A stretch of 64,000 nucleotides of DNA from Ceratobasidium sp. AG-K (lineage: Eukaryota > Basidiomycota > Agaricomycetes > Cantharellales > Ceratobasidiaceae), in the NCBI GenBank assembly GCA_037039685.1, contig JAWNGF010000003.1:3756571-3820570 (forward strand). Direction: 5' to 3'. How positions within the stretch are numbered: the stretch's first letter is position 1; each line of letters begins with the position of its first letter. Of this stretch, positions 10,512 to 20,100 are shown piece by piece. Position numbers and translations under genes: made by a program. The notes under the pieces were generated by a model. It searched no databases, was not told the DNA's origin, and worked only from the letters and a program-made list of their open reading frames with translations.

Positions 10512-13500
10512 AAGGGCCTGGCGCGGTGGGGTGAAGTTTGTGAAATTTATCAACCAGTTCAGGAGCGTTCTTGAGGTCTTCCTTTGATTGCCAAGAATTG
10601 TCTGCATGAGAGTATCCTTTCCACTTGACGTAATAGTGGAGTTGACGGCAAATTTTCTTGGAATTAAGGATCTCTTCGACTTCCCACTCTTCTTCTCCTT
10701 CTTGTGTGACAATAGGGGGTGGTTGAGCGGGTTCGCGGCCGTGGGGATCAGAGTGGAATTTCTTGAGCAGCATGACGTGGAAGACAGGATGAATCTTCAT
10801 TGATTTTGGTAATTCCAGTCTAAAGGCATGAGTCCCTATTTTTTCCACTACTTTGTAAGGGCCTAAAACTTTGTGGGAGAGTTTTACTGAGGGTCTGTCT
10901 GTGGAAATGTTCTGATGATTAAGCCAGACTTTATCTCCCGGGTTTATCTCTTCTGGTTCTTTGGCTCCTTTATCAAAGTAGTGTTTATAGGACTGATTTG
11001 CTAGAATGAGGGCGGCTTTGACTTCGTCGTATCCTTTCAACAGGAACTCCGCATGGGCATCAGCTTCAGGAACAGTATAGTCTGATTCTTCCCCGATGTT
11101 CATTCTAGGGTTGAAACCCTGGCAGATTTGGAAAGGGGTTTTGCCAGTGGATGCTTGGATTCCATTGTTGTAAGCAAATTCTGCCATAGGGAGCAGGGCC
11201 ACCCAGTCATTTTGTCTATGGTTGACAAAAGCCCTGATAAAGATTTCAACGACTTGGTTTGCCCGTTCTGACTGTCTGTCTGTCCTTGGATGGTAGGCTG
11301 TGCTGAAGGTAGGTTTTACGTCCAACCGTTTGTACAGATGTCTAATGAACTTTGAGTTGAAAGTGGATCCTCTATCTGAGACTGTTGCTTTTGGGGTGCC
11401 GTGAAGTTTCCAAATGTTTGCAACGAAGATATTGGCTATGTCTATTGCCGTGGCCGTTGATTTGCAAGGGAGATAGTGTGCCATCTTGGAGAACCAATCT
11501 ACCACTGTCAAGATTGCGTCATATCCTTCTGATTCTGGAAGCCCTACAATCATGTCATAGGAGATCTCTTCCCAAGGTCTCTCAGGAATATGTAAAGGAC
11601 GCAGTAGTCCTGTGGGGAGTTGGTTCGATGGTTTAACTCGAATGCATGTTTTGCAGTGTGACACATAAGAGTTGACAAATTTCTTCATGGTTGGCCAGTA
11701 GTAAGTTCTTGAGACCAATTCCAATGTTCTTGCTTGTCCAGGATGCCCAGCTGTAATATTGTCATGGCGCGATTCCAATATCAGGTTTCTGACGGTTTCA
11801 TCCTTGGGGACAAAGATCTTTCCTTTGAACATTAGGAGTCCTTCTCTGTATTCCCAATCTTTGACTTTTTCTCCGTTTCTCAGCTTATTGTGGGCTTCCT
11901 CTAATCTGGGGTCTTCGAGGATTGCTTCTCTGATTAGATTGTTAATCTCCTGGTCAGGGGTAATAGCCAAAATAAAAATGTCTGGTTTGAGGAGAACTTG
12001 GTTCTCTACCCCCCCCAAAGGTTCTAGGTCATATCGCCTCAAGAGAATGTCTGCTTTTTTGTTTTGGTTCCCTGGCCTGTACAAGATTTGGAAGTTGAAG
12101 TCCACCAAGAAATTCATCCAGCGGATTTGGCGTTGGTTCAATTGCTTGGATGATGAGAAGTATTCCAAATTTTTGTGATCTGTTATCACTTGGATGGCTT
12201 TTTCTGTGCCTTGAAGTAAGTGCCGCCATTCTTTGAAGGCCCTAATGATTGCCAATAATTCTTTGTTGAAAATGTCGTAGTTTTGTTCAGCCGGATTTAG
12301 TGATTTAGAAAGAAAGGCTACAGGGTGTAATTTCCCTTCTTCATCTTTCTGAGATAAAACTGCTCCTGTGGCAAATCCCGACGCATCTGTCTCAAGGAAA
12401 AATTCCTTATTTTGATCGGGCTGCATCATTACAGGTGCCACCTTCAGAGCTTCTTTTAGCGCATTCATGGCCTCTTGTTCTTTGCTTGTCCACTGCCATT
12501 TTTGATCCTTCTTTAGTAGGTTATATAGAGGTCTGGCCTTGCCGGCAAAGTCTTGAATGAATCTTCGATAGAAATTGACGAATCCTAGGAACTCTTGAAC
12601 TTGTTTGACATTCTTGGGTGCCTTCCAATTCATAGCCGCCGTGACCTTTTCCTGATCCGTTTCGATTCCTTTATTGGAAATGACCAATCCTACCCAGTCC
12701 AGTTTGGTTTGGTGGAACTTGCATTTCCTCAATTTTGCAATCAATTTGTGCTCCCTTAGTCTTCTTAGCACCTCTTTCACGTGTCCTGGGTGATCTTCGA
12801 CTCGTTTAGAAAAAACGAAGATATCATCAATGTATACAAGTACGAAAACCCCCATAATGTCCCTGAATATAGAGTTCATTAGGGACTGGAAGCTTGATGG
12901 AGCGTTTTTGAGACCGAAGGGCATGACTTTCCACTCATACATGCCGTATTGAGTTTTGAATGCTGTTTTCCATTCATGGCCTGCTGCTATTTGAGTTTGA
13001 TGGAATCCCTGTGCCAAGTCCAGAGTGGTGCCAATGACAAATCCTTCCAGGGCCCTTAACCATTGGTCCAGTAGAGGTATTCCACTTGCGTTGAATTTGC
13101 ATAGCGAATTCACATATCTGTAGTCAACGCAAAAGCGTAACTCTGGGTTGTTTGGATCTTCTGGATGTGGTTTTTTGACAAATAGAACCGGGGAAGCCAA
13201 AGGAGACTTAGAAATCTGAATGTGTCCCCTTCGGATAAGGGTTTCTAGTACTTTCTTCATTTCTTTGTCTTCAGCTGGGGATGTTTTGTAAATAGGGCCG
13301 TGCTTTAGTTTAGCTTCTGGCAGGAGATCGAGCGTAATGTCAGTTGGCCTGTGAGGTGGGAGTTCCTCTAATCTGGACTCGTCGAATACATCTGCAAACT
13401 CTTTGTATTCCTCTGGTAAAGTAGTTTCGGCTGCAATTTGGAGTGTAGATGGGACTTCTAGGCAGTTTCTTGAGCAGAATTTGCTTGTGTATGCAATTGT

Positions 13501-13908
13501 CCTATTTTTCCAATTAATTTGTGGGTTATGTTTCTTGAGCCATGACATCCCGAGTACAATGGGGTGTCTTCCAATGTTTGTGACATGACATTCTATTTTG
13601 CTGGAATGTGTTCCCATGACAAGTTTAAACTTGGTATAGTGGGTGACTTTTCCAGACAAAACTTCTCGCCCGTCTATAACTCGCAGGGTCTTTGGTTTAT
13701 TGTGTTGGAAAAGGGGAAGGTTTGCCTCTTTTGCTAGGGAAGGGTTGATGAAACAGGAGGTTGCGCCACAATCAAGGAGTGCTTGTCCAGAGAATTTTTT
13801 TGATCTGTTAACTGACTTAGAACCAGGAGCCGTAGCTAGTGGATGAGCAGTGAAATCAAGGTATAATTGGTTTTCATTTGATATTGACATGATTTCCAAT
13901 TCATCCAT
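10510..13908 (-). CDS. pol: Pol polyprotein of the chromovirus
   Basis: 1132 residues from the first ATG, but the frame is open further upstream to 13971, past the gag stop, so it is probably made as a Gag-Pol fusion. In order: protease with LLDCGAT (about 45-50; DCG in place of the usual DSG/DTG); reverse transcriptase with YIDD at about 359-362; RNase H with ETDASG at about 505; integrase zinc site H715, H722, C752, C755; integrase core with D785, D845 and E881; and a C-terminal chromodomain (about 1074-1125) with YYVKWKGY and a conserved tryptophan. The chromodomain places it in the chromovirus branch and suggests chromatin-guided insertion. There are no stops or frame breaks, so it may still be active. 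Confidence 0.95.
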   Translation of the reverse strand: MDELEIMSISNENQLYLDFTAHPLATAPGSKSVNRSKKFSGQALLDCGATSCFINPSLAKEANLPLFQHNKPKTLRVIDGREVLSGKVTHYTKFKLVMGTHSSKIECHVTNIGRHPIVLGMSWLKKHNPQINWKNRTIAYTSKFCSRNCLEVPSTLQIAAETTLPEEYKEFADVFDESRLEELPPHRPTDITLDLLPEAKLKHGPIYKTSPAEDKEMKKVLETLIRRGHIQISKSPLASPVLFVKKPHPEDPNNPELRFCVDYRYVNSLCKFNASGIPLLDQWLRALEGFVIGTTLDLAQGFHQTQIAAGHEWKTAFKTQYGMYEWKVMPFGLKNAPSSFQSLMNSIFRDIMGVFVLVYIDDIFVFSKRVEDHPGHVKEVLRRLREHKLIAKLRKCKFHQTKLDWVGLVISNKGIETDQEKVTAAMNWKAPKNVKQVQEFLGFVNFYRRFIQDFAGKARPLYNLLKKDQKWQWTSKEQEAMNALKEALKVAPVMMQPDQNKEFFLETDASGFATGAVLSQKDEEGKLHPVAFLSKSLNPAEQNYDIFNKELLAIIRAFKEWRHLLQGTEKAIQVITDHKNLEYFSSSKQLNQRQIRWMNFLVDFNFQILYRPGNQNKKADILLRRYDLEPLGGVENQVLLKPDIFILAITPDQEINNLIREAILEDPRLEEAHNKLRNGEKVKDWEYREGLLMFKGKIFVPKDETVRNLILESRHDNITAGHPGQARTLELVSRTYYWPTMKKFVNSYVSHCKTCIRVKPSNQLPTGLLRPLHIPERPWEEISYDMIVGLPESEGYDAILTVVDWFSKMAHYLPCKSTATAIDIANIFVANIWKLHGTPKATVSDRGSTFNSKFIRHLYKRLDVKPTFSTAYHPRTDRQSERANQVVEIFIRAFVNHRQNDWVALLPMAEFAYNNGIQASTGKTPFQICQGFNPRMNIGEESDYTVPEADAHAEFLLKGYDEVKAALILANQSYKHYFDKGAKEPEEINPGDKVWLNHQNISTDRPSVKLSHKVLGPYKVVEKIGTHAFRLELPKSMKIHPVFHVMLLKKFHSDPHGREPAQPPPIVTQEGEEEWEVEEILNSKKICRQLHYYVKWKGYSHADNSWQSKEDLKNAPELVDKFHKLHPTAPGP

Positions 13909-13943
13909 ATTACTAGCTAATATATCACCGAGTACTTGGCTCC

Positions 13944-15296
13944 TTAATAAGCCTCGGTGACGTCTTTTCCCGATTCGATGTCTGAAGAGATTTCTTCAAT
14001 CTGAGCTTCAAACCCTGAGGCTGTGTTCTTGGAAGGACAGACTCTTGCTGAGTGTCCCTTGCCGCCGCAGGTGAAGCATATCATTGGTCCTTTTCCTTTT
14101 CCATCAATATCCATTGCATTAGGGTCTTTAGCAGGAGTGGATGATTTGGGTGTTTGAATGATAGGAGCGTTGAAGGTACTGGTTTGGGTGTCTTTTTGAA
14201 TTGCTCCAAAAGGGACGTTTCCTTTTGTCCCATCGTCCCAGGAGATCTGTGGAACTAAACGGCCCTTGGCGTTTCTGGTAATGCTTGAGATTTTGCCGTA
14301 TTGCACCCCCCCTGTAGGTTTTGACATAAAGACACGATCGTTTACATTGAATCTTTGACCCAGTGAAGCGTTTGGAGTGCTTGTGGTTGTCTTGGAAGTA
14401 GTTTGTTTCAAAGTGCTGGTTTGTGGGCTTTGCAATTTCTTTGGTGCGTTAATGGCATTCATTGTGGAGTCAATTTCCAGGGCTCTTTCGCGAACTTGGT
14501 TGAATGTCCTTGTTGCTTCATGGGGTTTAAAGTTCTGTGACACCATGGCCATCTTGATTTCATCTTTAAGACCGTCATAGAAATCATCACGAAGTACTTG
14601 ATCAGTGTATCCGAGTACCGATGAATAAGTAACAAAGTCTCGTAGATAATCTTGAACAGAGTTCTTCTGGATCAATTTCTTGTATAGTTGTCTATATCGG
14701 TCGATCTTGTGAACGTCGCCAAACCTAGCTTGCATTTCGTTCCAGAACTCATCCATGTCGTGTAGCCAATTTGTTGCTCCCCTTCTTGCCGTGTCTACAT
14801 CAATTCCAGGTTGCATCCATACATAAGCAGGCCCCTTGCAATAACCCATGATATAAGTGATTTTTTGTTCTGTAGTCGCTTGTGGGGATGTATGATTTAT
14901 GTACAAAGTACATTGCGACTTAAACTCATCAAATTTGTCTACATCTCCAGAAAATTCTTCTGGGGGATGCATTTTGAGTTTGTATCCTGGGGTGGTTGTT
15001 GACGCGGTGGTGGAGGGTGTTGCACCCAGGTTTGCAAGTGACTGAGACACCGCATTCATTAATTGGTGAAGGGGTGCAATTTGTGCAGTTTGATTTTGAA
15101 CTGCAAGGATATCGGCAACGTTATTGTCGATTCCCTGTTCTAGGGTAGAGGTGATACCATTTAAGGCATTAATATGACCGTTAATTTTTTGCACTTCGTC
15201 TATTAAGGCATTGATTGCATGTGCAACTACATCGGGTCCGGATGTTGCTGAAATTTGGGTAAATCCCTCTTGACTAGGTGATGGGGCACTCGACAT
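13944..15296 (-). CDS. gag: Gag protein of the chromovirus
   Basis: 450 residues. The centre has the retrotransposon Gag (capsid-like) pattern with FWNEMQARFGD and a following LRDFVTYSSVLGY segment. Near the C-terminus is one CCHC zinc knuckle, CFTCGGKGHSARVC, for RNA binding. The N-terminus is predicted helical. It ends at a TAA 21 bases after the candidate slip heptamer, and pol continues in the -1 frame. Confidence 0.93.
   Translation of the reverse strand: MSSAPSPSQEGFTQISATSGPDVVAHAINALIDEVQKINGHINALNGITSTLEQGIDNNVADILAVQNQTAQIAPLHQLMNAVSQSLANLGATPSTTASTTTPGYKLKMHPPEEFSGDVDKFDEFKSQCTLYINHTSPQATTEQKITYIMGYCKGPAYVWMQPGIDVDTARRGATNWLHDMDEFWNEMQARFGDVHKIDRYRQLYKKLIQKNSVQDYLRDFVTYSSVLGYTDQVLRDDFYDGLKDEIKMAMVSQNFKPHEATRTFNQVRERALEIDSTMNAINAPKKLQSPQTSTLKQTTSKTTTSTPNASLGQRFNVNDRVFMSKPTGGVQYGKISSITRNAKGRLVPQISWDDGTKGNVPFGAIQKDTQTSTFNAPIIQTPKSSTPAKDPNAMDIDGKGKGPMICFTCGGKGHSARVCPSKNTASGFEAQIEEISSDIESGKDVTEAY
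13965..13971 (-). promoter_or_regulatory. Candidate -1 ribosomal frameshift site G GGA AAA
   Basis: Read in the gag frame the bases are TCG GGA AAA GAC, giving the heptamer G GGA AAA, which fits the X XXY YYZ rule. Slipping back one base here leads straight into the pol frame with no stop before the pol ATG. The gag stop follows 21 bases later. Function is inferred from position and pattern. Confidence 0.65.
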
Positions 15297-15320
15297 ATTG
15301 GAGCGGGGAGAAAGGTAGAT

Positions 15321-15572
15321 TTATTGGGATCCAAGGCTGTACAAAATATCACGGATTCTTCTTCGAACCCTTCTGTCTTTAATGATGCGCAAACTTCTCA
15401 AAAATACCAATTCAAGATTTTCGTCCTCCAAGAACAACGCGTTAATTACTCCTAGTTCGTCGTACTGTTCGTATATGTAGTTGCGATGAACGTCTTCAAT
15501 AAAGAGTTTTAGGGACTCTAGTCTGAGTTGTTCCCTGTGTTGTTCCTGTGTGAGTTGAGGTCTTGGTCCCAC
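15321..15572 (-). CDS. Small basic/acidic ORF in the retrotransposon leader
   Basis: 83 residues, highly charged (Glu, Arg), with RVRRRIRDILYSLGSQ at its end. It lies 24 bp before gag and overlaps the ORF at 15518-16132 by 55 bp in another frame. I recognise no domain. It could be the downstream half of a protein fused to that ORF by frameshifting, or an older version of it that was broken. Confidence 0.45.
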   Translation of the reverse strand: MGPRPQLTQEQHREQLRLESLKLFIEDVHRNYIYEQYDELGVINALFLEDENLELVFLRSLRIIKDRRVRRRIRDILYSLGSQ

Positions 15573-16132
15573 TGGAAAGGGTTGGGTGCGATGGTATTAA
15601 GGTGATTTAGAAGGCGGTAATCCTGGTTAATAGGAATACGCACTTCTGCTGCGAGATGGCAGTATTTGCCCTTGATTTTGTCCTTAAGGGTTTCGATAGT
15701 GCGCCACTGACGTTTGTTGTTGTTGATGAGGTTTTCGACCTTTCGAGTGTGTTTTTCTTGGATTTTAATAAGTTGGTCGCAATTTTCGATCAAGACGCGG
15801 GTTTGTTCTTGCAAGCGCTCGACTTCGATATTGGTGTCAGCTAGATTTATGCTTTGGACACGATCTTGATCGGCTTGTTGCTTGTTTGTGTTGTCGAGGT
15901 TTATTTCGATGAACTCGAGCCTTGAATGAAGAGCTTGATAATCGGCTTCGAGTTGATTGTGGTTTTTGTCGTTTCTGGTACGTTTGACCCTTAAATCCTC
16001 TGCTTGTTCGACTTGATCTTCTTCTAGTACTTCAATTCGACTGTTTAATTTGTCGACTTTGGTGTCTAGATCAAGTACGAAATCTTTTAGTCTAAAGACT
16101 GCTTCGCAGAGGCTAAAAAATGCGGGGAACAC
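15518..16132 (-). CDS. Coiled-coil ORF in the retrotransposon leader
   Basis: 204 residues, with most of the protein (about 15-165) in heptad-like pattern rich in Leu, Glu, Asn and Gln; a long coiled coil is likely. The first residues are hydrophobic. It lies between the 5' LTR and gag, where most chromoviruses have only non-coding leader. No family recognised. Possible roles are assembly or a regulatory leader protein; this is inference. Confidence 0.5.
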   Translation of the reverse strand: MFPAFFSLCEAVFRLKDFVLDLDTKVDKLNSRIEVLEEDQVEQAEDLRVKRTRNDKNHNQLEADYQALHSRLEFIEINLDNTNKQQADQDRVQSINLADTNIEVERLQEQTRVLIENCDQLIKIQEKHTRKVENLINNNKRQWRTIETLKDKIKGKYCHLAAEVRIPINQDYRLLNHLNTIAPNPFQWDQDLNSHRNNTGNNSD

Positions 16133-16604
16133 TTTTAAGGTTAATTAGTTAGTTACTAATTAGTTCCTTTTTAGTGCGTACTGATGGAAACGACGAGTAG
16201 ATGTGGTTCTTGATGGATGAGAGTGTTAACTTGGGTGGTGCTCCGACCACTTTCCAGTTTTGCTTGAGAGGACCTGGCTTCCCCGAGATGTTGATTTGGA
16301 TGTGAAGGGTGCTAGACGCTAAGCTTTTGCTTTATATACTCCTTATCTGATCTTATCAGTTATCAACAGCCTTGGGCGGGTGTGATAGCGACAGTGTATA
16401 ACAGAGTAAGGGTGTATTTAGCTGACTAAAGCCGCTATGACCCAAAAGAGGATAACGATTGGGTTCACTGACAGCGTATAGCGACGTGGGACTACTGGTC
16501 TATATCAAGTATAGCTCTTCATCCGTTGTACTATGCCCGTTTTCCCATGTACGTTCTATCTACTTGGTGGAAAAGCAGGAGCTTTAGGGCTGATGCTTTT
16601 TAAA
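16133..16604 (-). other. Retrotransposon 5' leader
   Basis: About 470 bp between the primer-binding site and the first ORF, without coding signal. Presumed untranslated leader and packaging region. Confidence 0.5.
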
Positions 16605-16616
16605 AAGGCTTGACCT
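16605..16616 (-). other. Putative self-priming primer-binding site
   Basis: AGGTCAAGCCTT on the minus strand, two bases inside the 5' LTR boundary. It is the exact reverse complement of 12 bases inside the LTR (16737-16748) that lie about 33 bp below the LTR TATA box, i.e. at the predicted 5' end of the transcript. No match to a usual tRNA 3' end was seen. Confidence 0.65.
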
Positions 16617-16618
16617 AA

Positions 16619-17031
16619 TGTCCCAACTTGGGTCAATTAGGTATATAAGGGGTTAAGGGGTTCGACTTAGACAAGTCTTAGAACCCAAGGATTAGTGATA
16701 GTTAAGAGGATTGATTGAACAAGTCCTAGTGGGAGGAGGTCAAGCCTTGTCGTTAACCGGCTTGACCTCTGGGTTTATATACATGAGGGATCAAGGCCAC
16801 GTCATCATCTATCAGTGTGGGAAAGCCGAGTACAACTGATGATAAGCGAGATAAGAGACATGACTCGACATTCTGGAAGTTCCGGAAGCATCACCAATAT
16901 CAAATGAAAAGACAAATACATCACATGATACAAGTTAAGCGCCAGAGGACATTTGTACCAAAAAAGGAAAGTGTTCGGAAAAAAAGATATAAAATCAGAA
17001 TAAAATGTCTGAGCTTAGTCAGCTCATGACA
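16619..17031 (-). repeat. 5' LTR (413 bp) with promoter
   Basis: Partner of 10086-10499. Contains a minus-strand TATATAAA at 16774-16781 followed by a perfect 10-bp hairpin (AGGTCAAGCC / GGCTTGACCT), the second arm of which is the putative self-primer. The differences from the other LTR are a few single-base changes and a one-base indel. Confidence 0.95.
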
Positions 17032-17036
17032 GTATT
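17032..17036. repeat. Target-site duplication, right copy (GTATT)
   Basis: Matches 10081-10085. Confidence 0.9.
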
Positions 17037-17148
17037 GCAGATCAATGTATGTTCGTGGCTAGAACTTATGGCAACCCATTATCCACGCATTTTCACCCAA
17101 CATATTCAATCTTTCATCAGGCAGTTATCAAACAATTACACGACTGAG

Positions 17149-20100
17149 TCAATGGCCGATATGTATGAATGGCGCCCATCGCTCAAACGACACATTCTCC
17201 GTTGCACGCAATTTGGCCACCGCCTCATGTAGAGCCCTCGCCGCCTTTGTGTGATCCATCTTTCCATCCTTCAACAACGACCCATATACCTTGTCCGCCA
17301 CCCTCGGGCCGTCTTCGTCGGCGATACTCCACATCGTACCAATCACGCTGGAGTATCCAGCCATAAGCATCCCCGCAGCCAGGTGTACTGCCTCGTCTGG
17401 CAGGTTCTCGTCCCCCGCGGCAGTCTGACATGCAGACAGGAAAGCGAGTCCCTTGTCTCGGAAAGATCGCTTGGATATGGTCGCAAGCGTGAGGCTACCA
17501 TCGTGAAGGTGGAAAGCGCTCTGGGTAGGGTCGGTTATATCCTGACTGCCATGACATGCAAGGTGAACCCAGCTGGAGTGCTCCATGGCATCTAAGACCT
17601 TATCTATAGTGGCTTCGCTATTGTTGAGTTGCAAGTAGGGGATGGTCTGTGCATGCTTCCCGATGACTACAAGCTCGTCGACGGTGCCTGGAAGACTATC
17701 ACAGCCGGGTGTATGCTCTTGACCAACAGCGAGTATGCCAGAATTGGCACTAGGGGCCCTCTCCCCAATTGTGAGAAGAACACTCAGAGTTGGCGTATAG
17801 GAGGATATGACAAAGTCAAATGCGCTAGAACAAGATTGGTCATAGCATTGGGCGGCGTGGAGTGGAAGAAAAGAGAGTATCCCGGTTGTACACCAAGTGA
17901 TGTGTGGTAACTGTCCAACTGGAAGCTTGCGCTATAGTCTCACGGTCAGTAGTCTGGGGGGGGGGGGGGGTGCCTGACTATCACATACCGTGTAGCCTAA
18001 GTAATTGAGTACAGGTTGAACAATTCCCGACCACAGGTTGTTCATCGACCCCTCCAGTGACCCAAGCTTGCTGAGGTGGCCTGGTTTCCGGTATCGAACA
18101 AAGGAAACCAGGTGCTTTTGAGCCGTCATCGCGGCCTGGACGGAGAAATCTGGCAAAGGAACATGTAAAAGGACGCTATTGTTTGGCTGAATGATCAGCG
18201 CGTCGCAGCGGGACCTATGGGCGTTTATGACGACAATAGGATGGATTTGAGCGGCTGGAAGTAGCCGATTCGATTTGGGAGGACATAGAAAATCTTCAAA
18301 ACCAGAAATGGAGCGAGCCTTACTCAAAAGCTTGGTCCAGTGGAGTGCCAGCTCTATGTGCTTACTCGCTTCTTTTACCAAGTCACGTTCATTAGCTTCG
18401 TTGGGGTCTACCGAGGATGATCGAGACCCAGCGCGCTCAAGCATTCGGCCCACCTCCCTGAGTTCACTTGCAAGTTTCGAATCGCAGTCAGCAAGCAGTT
18501 CAAAGGGCGTGCGTAGCTGGGCTATCTGCCCCCAGACAATTGAACGGCCAGTCTCAAGCCACTCGAGGGCCAGCTCAAGGTTGTTAGAACTGATGGCATA
18601 GGATGCAGCTTCTGTAGCAAAGTCACCTAACTCCGCTATAAGGCTGTAGCGCTGTTCGAGTGTGGTGCCAATCCAGATGAGCTGTGGGAGTAGTTCCATC
18701 GCTTGCTGATAAGCTCGATAGGGTGATGATCTGGGGTGATGCAACGCTGATTGAGCCCATTTGCGGCATGCATTTAGCCTGGTATGCGGTACCCCTGCAA
18801 AATCCCGTGCGGCGGCCATGTAACATGATATTACAGATTCATGGTCCGATTGTGCGCGTAAGTGGGAAAATCGTGTTTCGTATGAATCTCCGAGCATAAT
18901 CAGTAACCGCGGCCGGTCTGGGTGCCCGTCAGGAATTTGGGAGACAGCCTCCTCCCCGCACTCGATCGCCTTGTTTAGGTCGGGAAGCTCGCCAAGGCTC
19001 TTGAACCGGCTTTCATATGAGCTTCCGAGGTTGCCGATATATTCAGGTCTCTCTGGATGGCCTTTCTGAGCAAGTGAAACGGCCTCCGTCGTAAATTTGA
19101 TTCCATTGTTAAGGTCCGGAAGCTCGCCCAGACGTCGAAATCGAAGCATATATGAACGCCCGAGACTGTTGAGCATTCCTGCCTGGTTTATATGGCCATT
19201 AGGAGCTAGTGCAACAGCTGTGGCGCCCCATTCGATCGCCTTGTTCAGGTCTGATTCTTCACCTAGACGGTGGAATCGGGCCAGATACGAGGTTCCAAGG
19301 CTGCTAAGTATGCCTGGCTGGTTTACGTGTCCATCAGGAACGAGAGAAACAGCCTCTAAGATGTGCTCGATTGCCTTGTTGAGGTCTGGCAGCTCGCCTA
19401 GGAGGTTGAATCGAATCATGTATGATCCACCGAGACTGTTGAGCATGCCTGGTTTGTCTATATAGCCACGAGGTGTGAGTGCAGCGGCGTTTGCTCCACA
19501 CTCAATTGCCTTGTTCAGATCCAGCAGCTCGCCTAGGCGTTGGAATCGAGCTAGATACGAGCTTCCGACGTTGCTTAGTACGATTGGCTTGAATACGTTG
19601 TCGTCAGGAGCGAGTGAAACAGCCTCCGCTCCGTACTCAATTGCCCTGTTCAGATCGGACAACTGATCGAGACGGCCGAATCGCGTTCGGTATGTGACTC
19701 CTAGATCGTGGAGTCTACCCGGCCGGGCTGTGTGGCCACTCGGGGTGAGCAGAACAGCCTCGGTTCCACACTCAACTCCGTGGTTTAGGTCTGGAAGCTC
19801 GCCTAGAGCCTCGAACCGACTGATATACGAGCTTCCAAGGCTACTGAGATATCTAGGCCTGTTTGGGTGGTCTTTCGGAGCCAGTAAAACTGCCTCCACT
19901 CCACACTCCACTGCTTTGTTCAGGTCGGGAGGCTTGCCCAGATGCTTGAATCGAATCAGATATGAGGACCCGAGGCTGCTCAGCATGTCCGGCCGGTCTA
20001 CGTGATCACCAGGAGTGAATGAAACAGCTTCTACTCTGCACGCAATTCCCTTGCTCAGGTCTGGCACCTCGCCAAGGCGGTGAAATCGAGCTAGATATGC

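Larger units (their letters stand above)
10086..17031 (-). mobile_element. Complete Ty3/gypsy chromovirus LTR retrotransposon
   Basis: A 6.95-kb element on the minus strand with every expected part: LTRs at both ends starting TG and ending CA, a 5-bp GTATT target duplication, a purine tract, gag with a CCHC knuckle, and pol in the order protease, reverse transcriptase, RNase H, integrase, chromodomain. The two LTRs differ at about four positions in 414, so insertion was recent. Gag and pol are in different frames joined by a candidate -1 slip site. There is no evident tRNA-type primer site; instead the sequence next to the 5' LTR matches the LTR's own predicted transcript start (Tf1/sushi-type self-priming). 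Two extra overlapping ORFs precede gag. The insertion is only 112 bp beyond the stop codon of TPR-CHAT copy 2. Confidence 0.95.
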
